From contig JAIFAC010000322.1 in assembly GCA_026545765.1 (NCBI GenBank), positions 1-64,000 of the forward strand: a stretch of 64,000 bases of DNA, in the 5' to 3' direction. The notes below the pieces were generated by a model that did no database searches, was not told where the DNA came from, and was given only the letters and a program-made list of their open reading frames with translations. The DNA is from Plantago major (lineage: Eukaryota; Streptophyta; Magnoliopsida; Lamiales; Plantaginaceae). The position numbers and the translations under genes are program-made. Positions 48,870-58,789 of the stretch are shown here, piece after piece. How positions within the stretch are numbered: position 1 is the first letter of the stretch; the number at the start of each line of letters is the position of its first letter.

Positions 48870-50770
48870 ATAACTCGTACTAACACATTTTATTGTATTT
48901 ATTACATTTTTTGCAGATGCATGACGAGGCCGTCCACTATCGTCCCCACGCAATGCCGCATGATAGTGGTGGGTGGGGACACCGTCGAACGAGGAGGGCT
49001 CGAAGATCGGAACGGTCTCGGATTCACAGACCCCAGGCGAGAGAGCGGCCGTGGCTCTACCGGTCGGCCGGACACATCTTTGGAGGGCGACCACGACGAT
49101 TGTCCCTACCTCGTGTTCGATCGAACAATCCCAACGTCCGTGGGGCGGCTTGCTGTGATTTTCCTATTGGTCACCAAGTAAGTATTATACATTCTTCTTA
49201 AATATGTAAAACATAGCGATAATGATAGTTGACAAGTATAAATTGTTGTACTAAAGTAATGCATATTCGTTTCTTGTATCTTATACATTGACAACTTATG
49301 GCCTCGGAGGTGCACAACAAACTAGGTGACATCTTAGGACGGGGAGAAACCAAAGGGGGTGGTGAGTGTTGGAGCCACATCTCGGGCGCATGAGGGCGAG
49401 TACTTGATGGTGAGGTAAGTTAAAATATGACATTCATTTGTTTGTAATTATAATTAATCGTTTTAATATGAGTGGTATGTTAGCCTTGTATGTGAGTGGT
49501 ATGTTAGCCACTTTATTTGGGTGATATGTTAGTCACCATTGTGTTAGTAAATTTTAGGACAATGTGAGTGGTATGTTAGCTTGTATGTGAGTGGTATGTT
49601 AGCCACTTTATTTGGGTGATATGTTAGTCACCATTGTGTTAGTAAATTTTAGGACAATGTGAGTGGTATGTTAGCCACTGTATGTGAGTGGTATGTAAGC
49701 CACTTTATTTGGGTGATATGTTAGTCACCATTGTGTTAGTAAATTTTAGGAAAATGTGAGTTGTATGTTATCCACTATATGTGAGTTGTATGTTAGCCAC
49801 TTTATTTGGGTGATATGTTAGTCACCATATACATTATGTTGTTAGGACATGTATTGACTTTGGATGTTGTATGAAATTGGGAATGTAGAAGGTACTTCAT
49901 TCCCGTGGGTTGATCCCACGGATCTGGCGCGTTTACGAGCGGGGATCAAACTGTCTGAGGATATAATGCATCGTGGAAGGCCATTCGGGATCGGGTGGCC
50001 ATCCCTCCACGAGTTGATGCAGCGGAGTGGGCCCTTTGGGATGCCTACTGGCGCTTATCGATGTCGGGGCGTTGCTTGGACCAACAGTAACCGGGCATCC
50101 CGATCGTCTGGCGGAAGGGCCGTTCACCACCTTGGGAGGCGATCTCATTGCGATTATTATCAATCGGTGCGTATATATGTGTTTTGCAATCTAGCATTAC
50201 GTGTATGTATGAAGTCTCTTGCTCTATTACTTGTAGATGATAAATTGTTGACTAGATCTGGTTTGATTCGGTGTACGGGGAGGTGACATCCAGTATGCCA
50301 TCTTCAAGAAGGCCAAGGAAGGCGGTATGGACCATTGCCGTCTATCTATTGATATGTTTATGTTGCTTAAAGTTCATATTTGTACACTATTACAAGTTAC
50401 TTTTTAAAAGCGATGGCGATCATTATATCTGCTATTTACGATTTCAGTTGAGGTTGATGCTCGGTGGCGAGGAGGGCAGGAGCGGGTGATGTGTTGTCAT
50501 CGAACAAGTTGACAACATCTTCCTAAACGTCAACAAACCGGACAAGAAAGCGAATATATGGACTCGGGAGCCTCGGTTTGCATCGGCTAGTCGGCGTGCT
50601 CCTCATCATCATCAGCCGATCCAGACGTCCGGTTTACACAGGACGTGTCTCGGAAATGGTGCGATCGCGGTCAGAACATGTTGCTCGGCTAACTCGAGAG
50701 ATGGAGCAACAAAGGGGCGAGATGGAGCGCTGACGGAAGAAGCGGAGGAGGAGAACGCGCCTTGATTCTG
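48870..50770 (+). pseudogene. Second CACTA gene region (TNPA-like), CACTA 1
   Basis: Exon-like blocks at about 48915-49180, 49270-49415, 49870-50170, 50270-50330 and 50450-50765, separated by AT-rich introns with GTAAGT-type donors (for example 49180). The block at 49.9-50.17 kb carries a basic NSNRASRSSGGRA-like stretch. The last block ends in CCSANSRDGATKGRDGA, or in another frame a coiled-coil-like REMEQQRGEM. The position downstream of TNP2 and the coiled coil suit a TNPA/Transposase_24-type subterminal-repeat-binding protein. The assignment is by position and weak resemblance. Confidence 0.5.
49465..49835 (+). repeat. Tandem mini-hairpin array with loop TATGTTAG (CACTA 1)
   Basis: About four units of roughly 97-110 bp in an intron of the second gene. 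Each contains hairpin type a (AGTGG-TATGTTAG-CCACT), often twice, then type b (GGTGA-TATGTTAG-TCACC), then TTGTGTTAGTAAATTTTAGG. Both hairpins share the same 8-nt loop but have different stems. Some units have one broken stem (49560-49580 and 49755-49780). Confidence 0.85.
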
Positions 50771-51333
50771 AATGGGCGATTCATGTCGGTTCCTCCATCA
50801 CCCACCCACCCCGTCGATAGCTAGTTATGTATCTGTATGTTGGATTTTTTCATATTTACACTTGTTTGGATAATTTCTCCATTCAATATTACTTTTTATT
50901 CATTGAAACATTTTCCGTATTATTGATTTATTATCGAACATTATATTGATTAAATAGGTGAACTACGAAAAATAGGGATTAATATGAAATAAATAGTAGC
51001 GAGTAGTGGCCGAAATTCACGGTGTGGAATACACAGTGATGGAATTAGTGCCTGAATTTTTAATTCCGTCACTAGTCAAATTAAAATATTTAGCGACGGA
51101 TAGGATCTATCCGTCATTTATATTCTTACGGATAGATCCTATCCGTCGCTAAATTTCAATTAAAAAAAAAAATAATTGGTCGGTCACGTCGTCAATCCGT
51201 CAATTGGACGACGGATTGTTATCCGCCATAGCTCGAGGCGACGGTTTCTATCGCCCGATCCGTCGCCAGAGGCGACGGATGGATAGTAACTGACGGATCT
51301 ATCCGCTACAGCCGATTTTTAACAATGAGTCGA

Positions 51334-51730
51334 GCTGAGCTTTTGTAAAGCTCGGCTCGTTAAGGAAAATATGTTCCAAGCTCGAGCTCGGGCTCGAGCT
51401 CGATCGAGCTACAAAACTTGAGCTCGAGCTCGAGCTCGAAAGGAAATTTACTGACTCGAGCTCGGCTCGCGAGCTATTATTTTTTTTAAATCAAGTTTTT
51501 AAAGTTCGAATTTAGCTCGGCTCGCCTGTTCAAATTTAAAAAAGCTCGAATATAGCTCGGGTCAAAAGCTCGAACCAAGCTTGAATACAACATATTCATA
51601 AATGTCTTTACCAGAAATCAAGGAAGGAAGATTCAAGCATTACATAACAATACAAATCTCCCAGAAAGATTGAAGCATCCAGAACTATATGATTAAGCAA
51701 TAACAACAATTATAAATAATAACAATTGTA
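51334..51730. other. AGCTCGAGCTCG-rich segment between CACTA 1 and the right inverted-repeat arm
   Basis: Holds dense self-complementary words (GCTCGAGCTCG and relatives) at 51345-51460 and AGCTCG-spaced words to 51580, then plain AT-rich DNA. It has no ORF of note. Similar words, more decayed, occur left of the left arm at 43150-43260. Probably a known plant repeat class; ends undefined. Confidence 0.5.
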
Positions 51731-52085
51731 TACATATGATATCCAACTGAAGTAAAGAAAAAAGCAGAGCAGTGGCCAACGATTTGGGACTTGGGAGGGA
51801 AAATTAAGCAGCTGAAATCATCTAAACTGGCACCAACGACGGCAAGTTTCTTGTACAGAGCAGCGGCATCGCGCGAGTGGGTGGAGGGAGAGCAGCGGTG
51901 GAGAGATGGAGGTGCGGCACCGTGGAGGAGATAGAGGGCAACAGAGATGGATAGATATAGGAGGTGCGGTGCCGTGGTGCGGTGGCCGGTGGAGGAGATT
52001 CAATCTGGGTGGAGAACTGCGAATTGGAAATGACGGCCCATGTGTGTGTGATTAAATTGAAGTGTGCTAGGGCTTTGTGACTATA
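51731..52085 (-). repeat. Right arm of long inverted repeat (about 355 bp)
   Basis: Inverted copy of 43371-43722. It ends GGCTTTGTGACTATA, the reverse complement of the TATAGTCACAAAGCC start of the left arm. It directly borders the plastid-derived insert. See findings for interpretation. Confidence 0.85.
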
Positions 52086-52148
52086 ATTCTGTTTACTTAG
52101 ATTAGTATTGCTGATATAACCCGCAGAATGATTACCCGCGAGAAGAAG

Positions 52149-52211
52149 AGGAAGCCATTGCAAGTGCCGGAAATACTAAGCCTACTAAAGGCACAAAAAT
52201 AGAGGGAAAAT
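52149..52211 (-). pseudogene. psaI: Plastid psaI fragment (nuclear copy)
   Basis: The minus strand reads HFPSIFVPLVGLVFPALAMA followed by S, the membrane-spanning core of photosystem I subunit VIII (psaI), which is only about 36 residues long. The normal start and C-terminus (after AMAS) are missing. It is fused in frame to ycf1-derived sequence on its N-terminal side. A plastid gene on a chromosome loaded with nuclear transposons is best read as a NUPT fragment. Confidence 0.8.
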
Positions 52212-52677
52212 GGACCTCAATATTATTCATCAATTTTTCGTCCAAAGTACTGTCCCACCATTTACATTGAAAAAGTAAATAACGTTCCAGGAAGGAATCT
52301 AGTTGACTTTTTTTCTTTTTCTTCTTTTTCCTGTCCAATTTTACAGAATTTTCTTCACTAGATTTTTCTTGTGACAGAACAGATCCAAAATCTTCTCCTT
52401 TTTTGGGTTCTTCTTGATTTCCTTGCTTTTTTTTGAATTTTCTTTTTTTCTTTTCACTACTATTTTCCCTTCTTAACAATAATTGTTGTTTTACCAATAT
52501 TTTCGGGTTCCTTAATTTTCCTTCTTCCACATAAGGGAAATAAAGTAATTCGTTGGTATACTATATGTATTTGTATTCTAGAACTCCTTCTAATAACTTA
52601 TGCATTCTGTTATCATTTCCAATCGGATGATTCATTAATCCAACTAGAGGAGGATTATAACTGGATCCATTTTTTTG

Positions 52678-52681
<4 letters not shown>
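52212..52681 (-). pseudogene. ycf1: Plastid ycf1 (TIC214) fragment (nuclear copy)
   Basis: The minus strand encodes a lysine-rich run and then SQLDSFLERYLLFQCKWWDS and LDEKLMNNIEV, the ELDFFLKRYLLFQLRW...MINNIKV motif of the C-terminal half of ycf1. Upstream are [17 protein letters not shown] (about 52460-52510) and, in another frame, [20 protein letters not shown] and [19 protein letters not shown] (52561-52680), also plastid-like. It is broken by at least one frameshift and stop near 52530-52560. The right edge runs into a TA microsatellite. Confidence 0.75.
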
Positions 52682-52724
<43 letters not shown>

Positions 52725-54320
52725 ATTTTGCAAATACAAGACCGGTGATTTTGCACGAAATATGCAATATTTTGCAAATAAATATCACTAATTTTGAATA
52801 TGTTACCAGATGTATATATGACTATGTTTAGTAAGTATTAGCTTATATATTTGGAAAACTTATGCATATCTGATAGTAATTTATAAGTTATCCATAGGGT
52901 TAATGCATATTCTGATAATTTACAAGTTATCTATTCGGTTAACGCATGCATAATTGGTAATTTATAAGTTAATTGATTTGATATACTACTGAACAAGTAG
53001 TTTATTAAAAAGATCAATAAACTACTAAAATGACCGAAAAGCTAGCTACTTGATTTGCTTTTATATATATACCATATTTACAAATCAACTTATAAGAATT
53101 TACTTATCAAACAATTCGATATATTAGATACTTGATTTGATATAAGCTAGTTACTTGATTTGTTTACTATAACTATGAGGATGGAAGAACTTATCATGTA
53201 CTCCCTCCGTCTCTGAACACATTTTGACTTTTTGCAGTCAATATTTTTCAACTTTGACTCCGATTTAATATTAAACCGTTAGTGTAAAATGTTCAATTAA
53301 ATTATATAATGGAACTTTACTTCCTAAAGTTTCATTATATAATTTAATTGAATATTTTACATTTATGATTTAAGATTAAATTGGAGTTAAAATGAAAAAA
53401 TATTAAGAAACATTGTTATGGACCGCGTGTATTAGATACCATAACTCCAGTTTTACTTGACATAAATTTATCTAATATTTGTGATTATGTGCCTCTTTGA
53501 TAACATCGTCTTTTGAGTGGAACTACTCCACCAGATACCAGGTAGGCAGGTACATATTGGTAAAGATGGAGTAAATATCAATGAAATTAACAATAAGTGA
53601 TTAGTTTTGAAATGCAATCAATAAGATCTAGCTGATTCCGTGGAGCCAAGCTAGGTGGTGTTGGAATATATATTGCGGTCCAGAGTAGAGAATTTGCTTG
53701 TATATGTGGAATGTGGGTCATTATAACCATTCCTTCATTTCACAAATATACTAACCAGTAATTACCTTCCTTGAGGACGACTACTCATCAATAGACACAT
53801 GGACAAATGTGAATTAATATTTATAAGCACAAGATAATTAAAAGGTTGGTGTTACATATGATTTTTTCTAATCTACAAAGACACGTCACTCACTCGCCAT
53901 TAATGTATCAGAAAGACAACATTTAACGACATAAGACAATCATAATAAGAACCTCGATATTGTGTTAACAAACCGTGTTTATTGATATTGTTACGTGATC
54001 GTTATCAATATAACAAGGATGATCGTGGATGTCTCAGACTATCACCATCACAACATAAACAGTTATATACTAACTAACTAGTATGCTAGCTGCTAGCTGT
54101 TTAAGTTAGTAAACATATATACGTACGTGTACACCGCATTGAGGTTGCTTGGTTTATAGTACATGATTATGTCATGTTAACGGGTAGTCATGATATATTG
54201 TTGGTGGTGTTGCCACGACATTTTGTAATGTTAATTGTAACATGACCCTAACAGTTGGTTAAATGTGGTATTAACACTAGCTCATGTCTTACTACGTGTC
54301 ACTTATTATTTTCTCAACTA
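52682..54320. other. AT-rich intergenic stretch
   Basis: Contains a TA microsatellite (52682-52716) and a foldback element (53201-53410, listed separately). Otherwise no coding or repeat structure was found. A duplicated 'gcaatattttgcaaata' word occurs at 52720-52736 and 52771-52786. Confidence 0.5.
53201..53410. mobile_element. Foldback/Stowaway-like MITE with long hairpin
   Basis: Starts CTCCCTCCGTCTCTGAACAC after TA, a Stowaway-type end; the right terminus is lost or diverged. The inner arms 53283-53319 and 53325-53361 are 37 bp each with two mismatches and a 5-base loop (CTTCC). Outer arms extend the fold to about 53241-53404. No ORF. Confidence 0.7.
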
Positions 54321-54463
54321 ATCATTGAAAGAATGTTTTTAGTGAATTCATCGATAACCATCGGGATAAATACAAAGAGTACAATATAGAGTTTTATACT
54401 AATGTTATTCTAACTAAGCTATACTAAACCTACTATAATTAAGATTCTAGATTCTTTAATATT

Positions 54464-55675
54464 CTAACTAATATTTACATAATCTATCACCCCGTAGTCA
54501 AGCGGAGGTTTAACACTTAGATCATCCAAAATCTTCAAACAATACTCTGGCAATCCTTTGGTAAATATATCGCATCGATATCGAGAAGGAACATGTAAGA
54601 CCCGAACGTGACCGCGTGCGACATGTTCTCGAACAAAATGAATATCCATCTCAATATGTTTCATGCGCTGATGTTGAACTGGATTGCCAGACAGATAAAC
54701 TGCACTAACATTATCACAATACACCAACGTAGCCTTGGAAATCGGATTATGCAACTCAAGCAGAAGGTTGCGAAGCCAACACGTCTCGGAAACAACATTT
54801 GCTACGCCGATATTCACTTTCAAAGACTCGATCTAGACATCGAGGTTGACGCTTGCTGGACCACGAGATCAAGTTATCACCAAGGAACACACAATAGCCA
54901 GACGTCGAACGACGCCAGATCCGCAACTCCCCAATCGGCATCCGTAGGAGACAAGAGTCAAGTCGCCGATGGATACAAATGCAATCCAAAATCCAAGGTG
55001 CCCTTAATATATCAAGTATGCTTGAGAGCATGCATATGAATATCACGAGGAGAGTCCATGTGCAAGCAAATTTGTTGCACGACATAGGAGATATCGGCCC
55101 GTAAACGCCAAATATCAAGAGCACCGCGAAACGGCGATAATGAGTCGGATCCGCAAACAATGCACCCGAGGTACTACTCTTGGGTCATGTGTCAACCAAG
55201 GCCAAGGAGGGCTTACATGAGGACATGCTACCGATCAATAATTTCCTCAAAGATACTTACCGTGATAAGAACATACCATCTTTATGACGAAAACCGCAAT
55301 ACCAAGAAAATAATTCAAAGGACCAAGATCTTTCATTGCAAACTCCGAGGCAAGCGATTCATAATAGAACATCGAGTGAGTCGGAGGAAGCAAAGGAGAA
55401 TAATGTCATCAACATATAGTAATATGTATGCAATCAACCTCGCAGATATGAATAAAGACGATCACATTTGTTGTTCAATAAACCAAGAGAGGAGACATAA
55501 TCAAATCGCTTGTACCATGCCCGGAGCCCGCTAAGACCATACAATGATTTGCAAAGTAGACAAACATAATCCGGATGAATCGGATCTCAAAACCCATAGG
55601 TTGATGCATATACACCTCCTCGAGTTCTCCGTAAGAAGGCGTTTTGACATCCAATTGATGAATCGCCACCGGATA
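54464..55675 (-). pseudogene. Copia reverse-transcriptase end and RNase H
   Basis: 55475-55669 (minus) encodes the RT part with AIHQLDVKTPSYGELEEVYM and QPMGFE. 54756-55160 (minus), read in shifting frames, holds ADPTHYRRF.G.L.YL-like and STSGYCVFLGDNLISWSSKR. 54464-54823 encodes NVVSETCWLRNLLLELHNPI, ATLVYCDNVSAVYLSGNPVQ, HQRMKHIEMDIHFVREHVAR and VLHVPSRYRCDIFTKGLP, the RNase H C-terminus. Several conserved residues are shifted or lost, and the catalytic YVDD block could not be read in one frame. Confidence 0.85.
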
Positions 55676-55684
55676 AAGAAAGAC

Positions 55685-56453
55685 TTAGAACTCAGACGTA
55701 GCCGGTTTCACCACAGAACTAAACGTCTCACCACAATCAATGCCCACCTGTTGAGTTTTACCATAACCTACAAGACGAGCTTTATGCCTCTCAAAATCAC
55801 CATTAGATTTCACCTTATGAGCAAATATCCACATAGAACGAATAACATTGACATTAGGTGGACGGGGTACTAAATCCCACGTCTTATTTTTAATAAGAGC
55901 ATCAAATTCATCTTTCATAGCCATTTTCCAATTCGGGTCCCTAAGAGCGAAACCGATTACGAGGTATAGGTGACTTCAGAATAATGTAGATTTACAAAAT
56001 CCGCCATAGAATTTGGGATCGGGAATGCGGCGCGACCGAACGAATCGGTGGGTTGTCACTCGGGATCGAGGAGGGCAGGCCGATTGTGGTGAGGGATTTT
56101 TTGGTGAAAGCTGGACAGGTATGGGGGTAATATGACCCAATCGAGAGGAATGGGTGGAAGAAGATCGAGCCGGGGTGGCCGGTGTATGGTGGACCGTCGG
56201 TCCCGAGTCAGCCAAAGCGGGAAGGTATCAATCGGCTAGGTCAAGGTTTAGTAACCTGTGGCAAATTCTGTATCACAAACGGGGTAATCCCATCGTCTAG
56301 GGAACCATAGGGCAAGGGTTGCGGTTTAATTTGGGAGGAGAAGGCGAAATTATTTTCATAAAAAACAACGTGGCGAGAAATAGTTATCTTATGAGTCGAT
56401 AAATCATAGCATTTGAATCCATGATGGTTCTCCGGATATCCCAAAACACACAA
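55685..56453 (-). pseudogene. Copia integrase tail and reverse-transcriptase start
   Basis: 56241-56453 encodes CVLGYPENHHGFKCYDLSTH and ITISRHVVFYENNF, the C-terminal integrase signature (G Y...KGY.C.D..T......R.V.F.E). 55976-56215 is a serine/proline-rich linker. 55685-55924 encodes MAMKDEFDALIKNKTWDLVP and WIFAHKVKSNGDFERHKARL, the start of the RVT_2 domain (A...E..AL..N.TW.LV...). Frames shift between blocks. Confidence 0.85.
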
Positions 56454-57199
56454 GGTGTAGACCTAGGTCAAGCTTGTGAATGATAGTTGATTGTATGAGG
56501 GGATAACATAAGCACCCAAAGACCAAGATGGGAGTATGATGGTTGATACAGGATTTGAAGGGGAGAGGCATGGTTTAGGATCTTGCTCGGTAAAATGTTA
56601 AGAAGATAAGTTGACATACTTAACGCATGATGCCAAAAAGATTGGGGTAGGGAGGCATGAACGAGTAAAGTCCTAATGATATTACACTACAAAAATGCGA
56701 GCGACGGATAGATCCGTCACATAGCCATTCATCCGTCGCCCCACTCCGCGACGGACGGGCGACGGATAGAAAATCGTCGCCTCGGAGTCATGACGGATAA
56801 CAATCCGTCCAATTCGCGACGGATTGACCAATTTTTTTTTAATTCTGAATTTAGCGACGGATAGGATCTATCCGTCAAGTATTTAGCGACGGATAGATTC
56901 TCTATCTGTCATATTTAGCGACGGATAGATCCTATCCGTCGCTAAATATTTTATTCGACTAGTGACGGAATTTGAAATTCCGCCACTAATTCCACCATCG
57001 TGAATTCCGCTACTCCGCCACTATTTATTTCATATTAATCCCTATTTTCGTAGTTCACCTATTTAATCTATATAATGTTCGATAATAAATCAATAATACG
57101 GAAAATGTTTCAATGAATAAAAAGTAATATTGATTCGGAGAGAAATTATCCAAACAAGTGTAAATATGAAAAATCCAATACATGCATACATAACTAGCT

Positions 57200-58140
57200 A
57201 TCGACGGGTGGGTGATGGCGAATGATGAATCGCCCATCTGAATCAAGGCGCCGTCCTCTCCTCTTCCGTCATGGCGCTCCATCTCGCCCCTTTGTTGCTC
57301 CATCTCGCCCCTTTGTTGCTCCATCTCTTGAGTTAGCCGAGCAACATGTTCCCGATCGCACCATTTCGAGACTCGGTCTGTGTAAACCGGACGTCTGGAT
57401 CACTGGATGATGATGAGGAGCACGCCGGACTAGCCAGATGCAAACCGAGGCTCCCGAGTCCATATATTCGCCCTCTTTCGTCCGGTTTGTTGACCTTAGG
57501 AAGATGTTGTCAACTTGTTCATTGACAACACATCACCCGCTCTGCCCTTCCCCGCCACCGAGCATCAACCTCACCAAATCGTAAAGAATAGCAGATATAA
57601 TGATCGCCATCGCTTTAAAAAGTAACTTGTAATAGTGTACAAATATGAACTTTAAGCAACATAAACATATCATAATAGACGAGGCCGGCAATGGGTCCAT
57701 ACCCCGCCTTCGCTGGCCTTCTTGAAGATGGCATACTGGATGTCACCTCCCCGTGCCACCAATCAAACCAGATCTAGTCAACAATTTATCATCTACAAGT
57801 AATAGAGCAAAGAGACTTCATACGCATTAATAATGCTAGATTGCAAAAACACATATATACGCACCGATTGATAATAATCGCAGAGATCGCCTCCCAAGGT
57901 GGTGAACGCCCTTCCGCCAGACGATCGGGATGCCCGGTTACGCTGTTGGTCCAAGCAACGCCCGACATCGCCGCGCCAAGAGGCATCCCAAAGGGCCCAC
58001 TGCAGATCAACTCGTGGAGGATGGCCACCCGATCCCGAATGGCCTTCCACGACAGACTATATCCTCAGATAGCTTGGATCCCACAGCCTCAAACGCCAGA
58101 TCTGTGGATCAACCCGCCGAATGAAGTACCTTCTACATTC
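57200..58140 (-). pseudogene. Second gene region (TNPA-like) of CACTA 2
   Basis: Inverted counterpart of 49860-50770. The block at 57890-58140 carries RGRPFGIGW-like wording and QRNRASRSSGG. The block at 57230-57530 ends in repeated EMEQQRG (a 21-bp tandem duplication on the plus strand at about 57283-57325) and then MERHDGR. The last exon has a stop near 57055 in one frame. Function is inferred from position only. Confidence 0.5.
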
Positions 58141-58189
58141 CCAATTTCATACAACATCCAAAGTCAATACATGTCCTAACAACATAATG

Positions 58190-58495
58190 TATATGGTGAC
58201 TAACATATCACCCAAATAAAGTGGCTAACATACCACTCACATATAGTGGCTAACATACCACTCACATACAAAGGCTAACATACCACCACATTGTCCTAAA
58301 ATTTACTAACACAATGGTGACTAACATATCACCCAAATAAAGTGGCTAACATACCACTCACATACAAAGTACTAACATACCACTCACATTGTCCTAAAAT
58401 TTACTAACACAATGGTGACTAACATATCACCCAAATAAAGTGGCTAACATACCACTCACATACAAAGGCTAACATACCACTCATATTAAAACGAT
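58190..58495 (-). repeat. Mini-hairpin array with loop TATGTTAG (CACTA 2)
   Basis: Inverted counterpart of 49465-49835, with about three units: GGTGACTAACATATCACCC and GTGGCTAACATACCAC repeat, separated by CATTGTCCTAAAATTTACTAACACAA. Some single-base losses (for example GAGGC/AAGGC variants at 58268, 58378 and 58464). Confidence 0.85.
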
Positions 58496-58789
58496 TATAA
58501 TTACAAACAAATGAATGTCATATTTTAACTTACCTCACCATCAAGTACTCGCCCTCATGCGCCCGAGATGTGGCTCCAACACTCACCACCCCGCCTTGTG
58601 GTTTCTCTCTCCCGAAGATGTCACCTAGTTTGTTGTGCACCTCCCGAGGCCATAAGTCATTGTCAATGTATAAGATACAAGAAACGAATATGCATTACTT
58701 TAGTACAACAATTTATACTTGTCAACTATCATTATCGCTATGTTTTACATATTTAAGAAGAATGTATAATACTTACTTGGCAGGACCAA

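Larger units (their letters stand above)
43733..51333 (+). mobile_element. CACTA element 1, about 7.6 kb, near full length
   Basis: The left end is CACTTCTGAAAAACTGG (43736), a decayed CACTA terminus. The right end is about 51330 (ATTTTTAACAATGAGT). A CGA triplet flanks both sides (43733-43735 and 51331-51333). Subterminal arrays of GCGACGGATA/TATCCGTCGC lie at 43760-44005 and 51075-51305. The order inside matches En/Spm-type elements: leader with intron (donor at 44217), a TNP2-type transposase (44.8-48.8 kb), then a second gene region (48.9-50.8 kb) with the hairpin-repeat intron. Collinear in inverted orientation with CACTA element 2, which supports the ends even though the TIRs are poor. 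Confidence 0.82.

Noticed and set aside
48893..49201. 102-codon ORF treated as an independent gene
   Set aside because: It lies inside CACTA 1 between TNP2 and the hairpin intron; more likely an exon of the second transposon gene.
33345..51305. GCGACGGATA repeats as satellite or regulatory arrays of the host
   Set aside because: They cluster at both ends of elements with CACTA termini and 3-bp TSDs, as expected for CACTA subterminal repeats.
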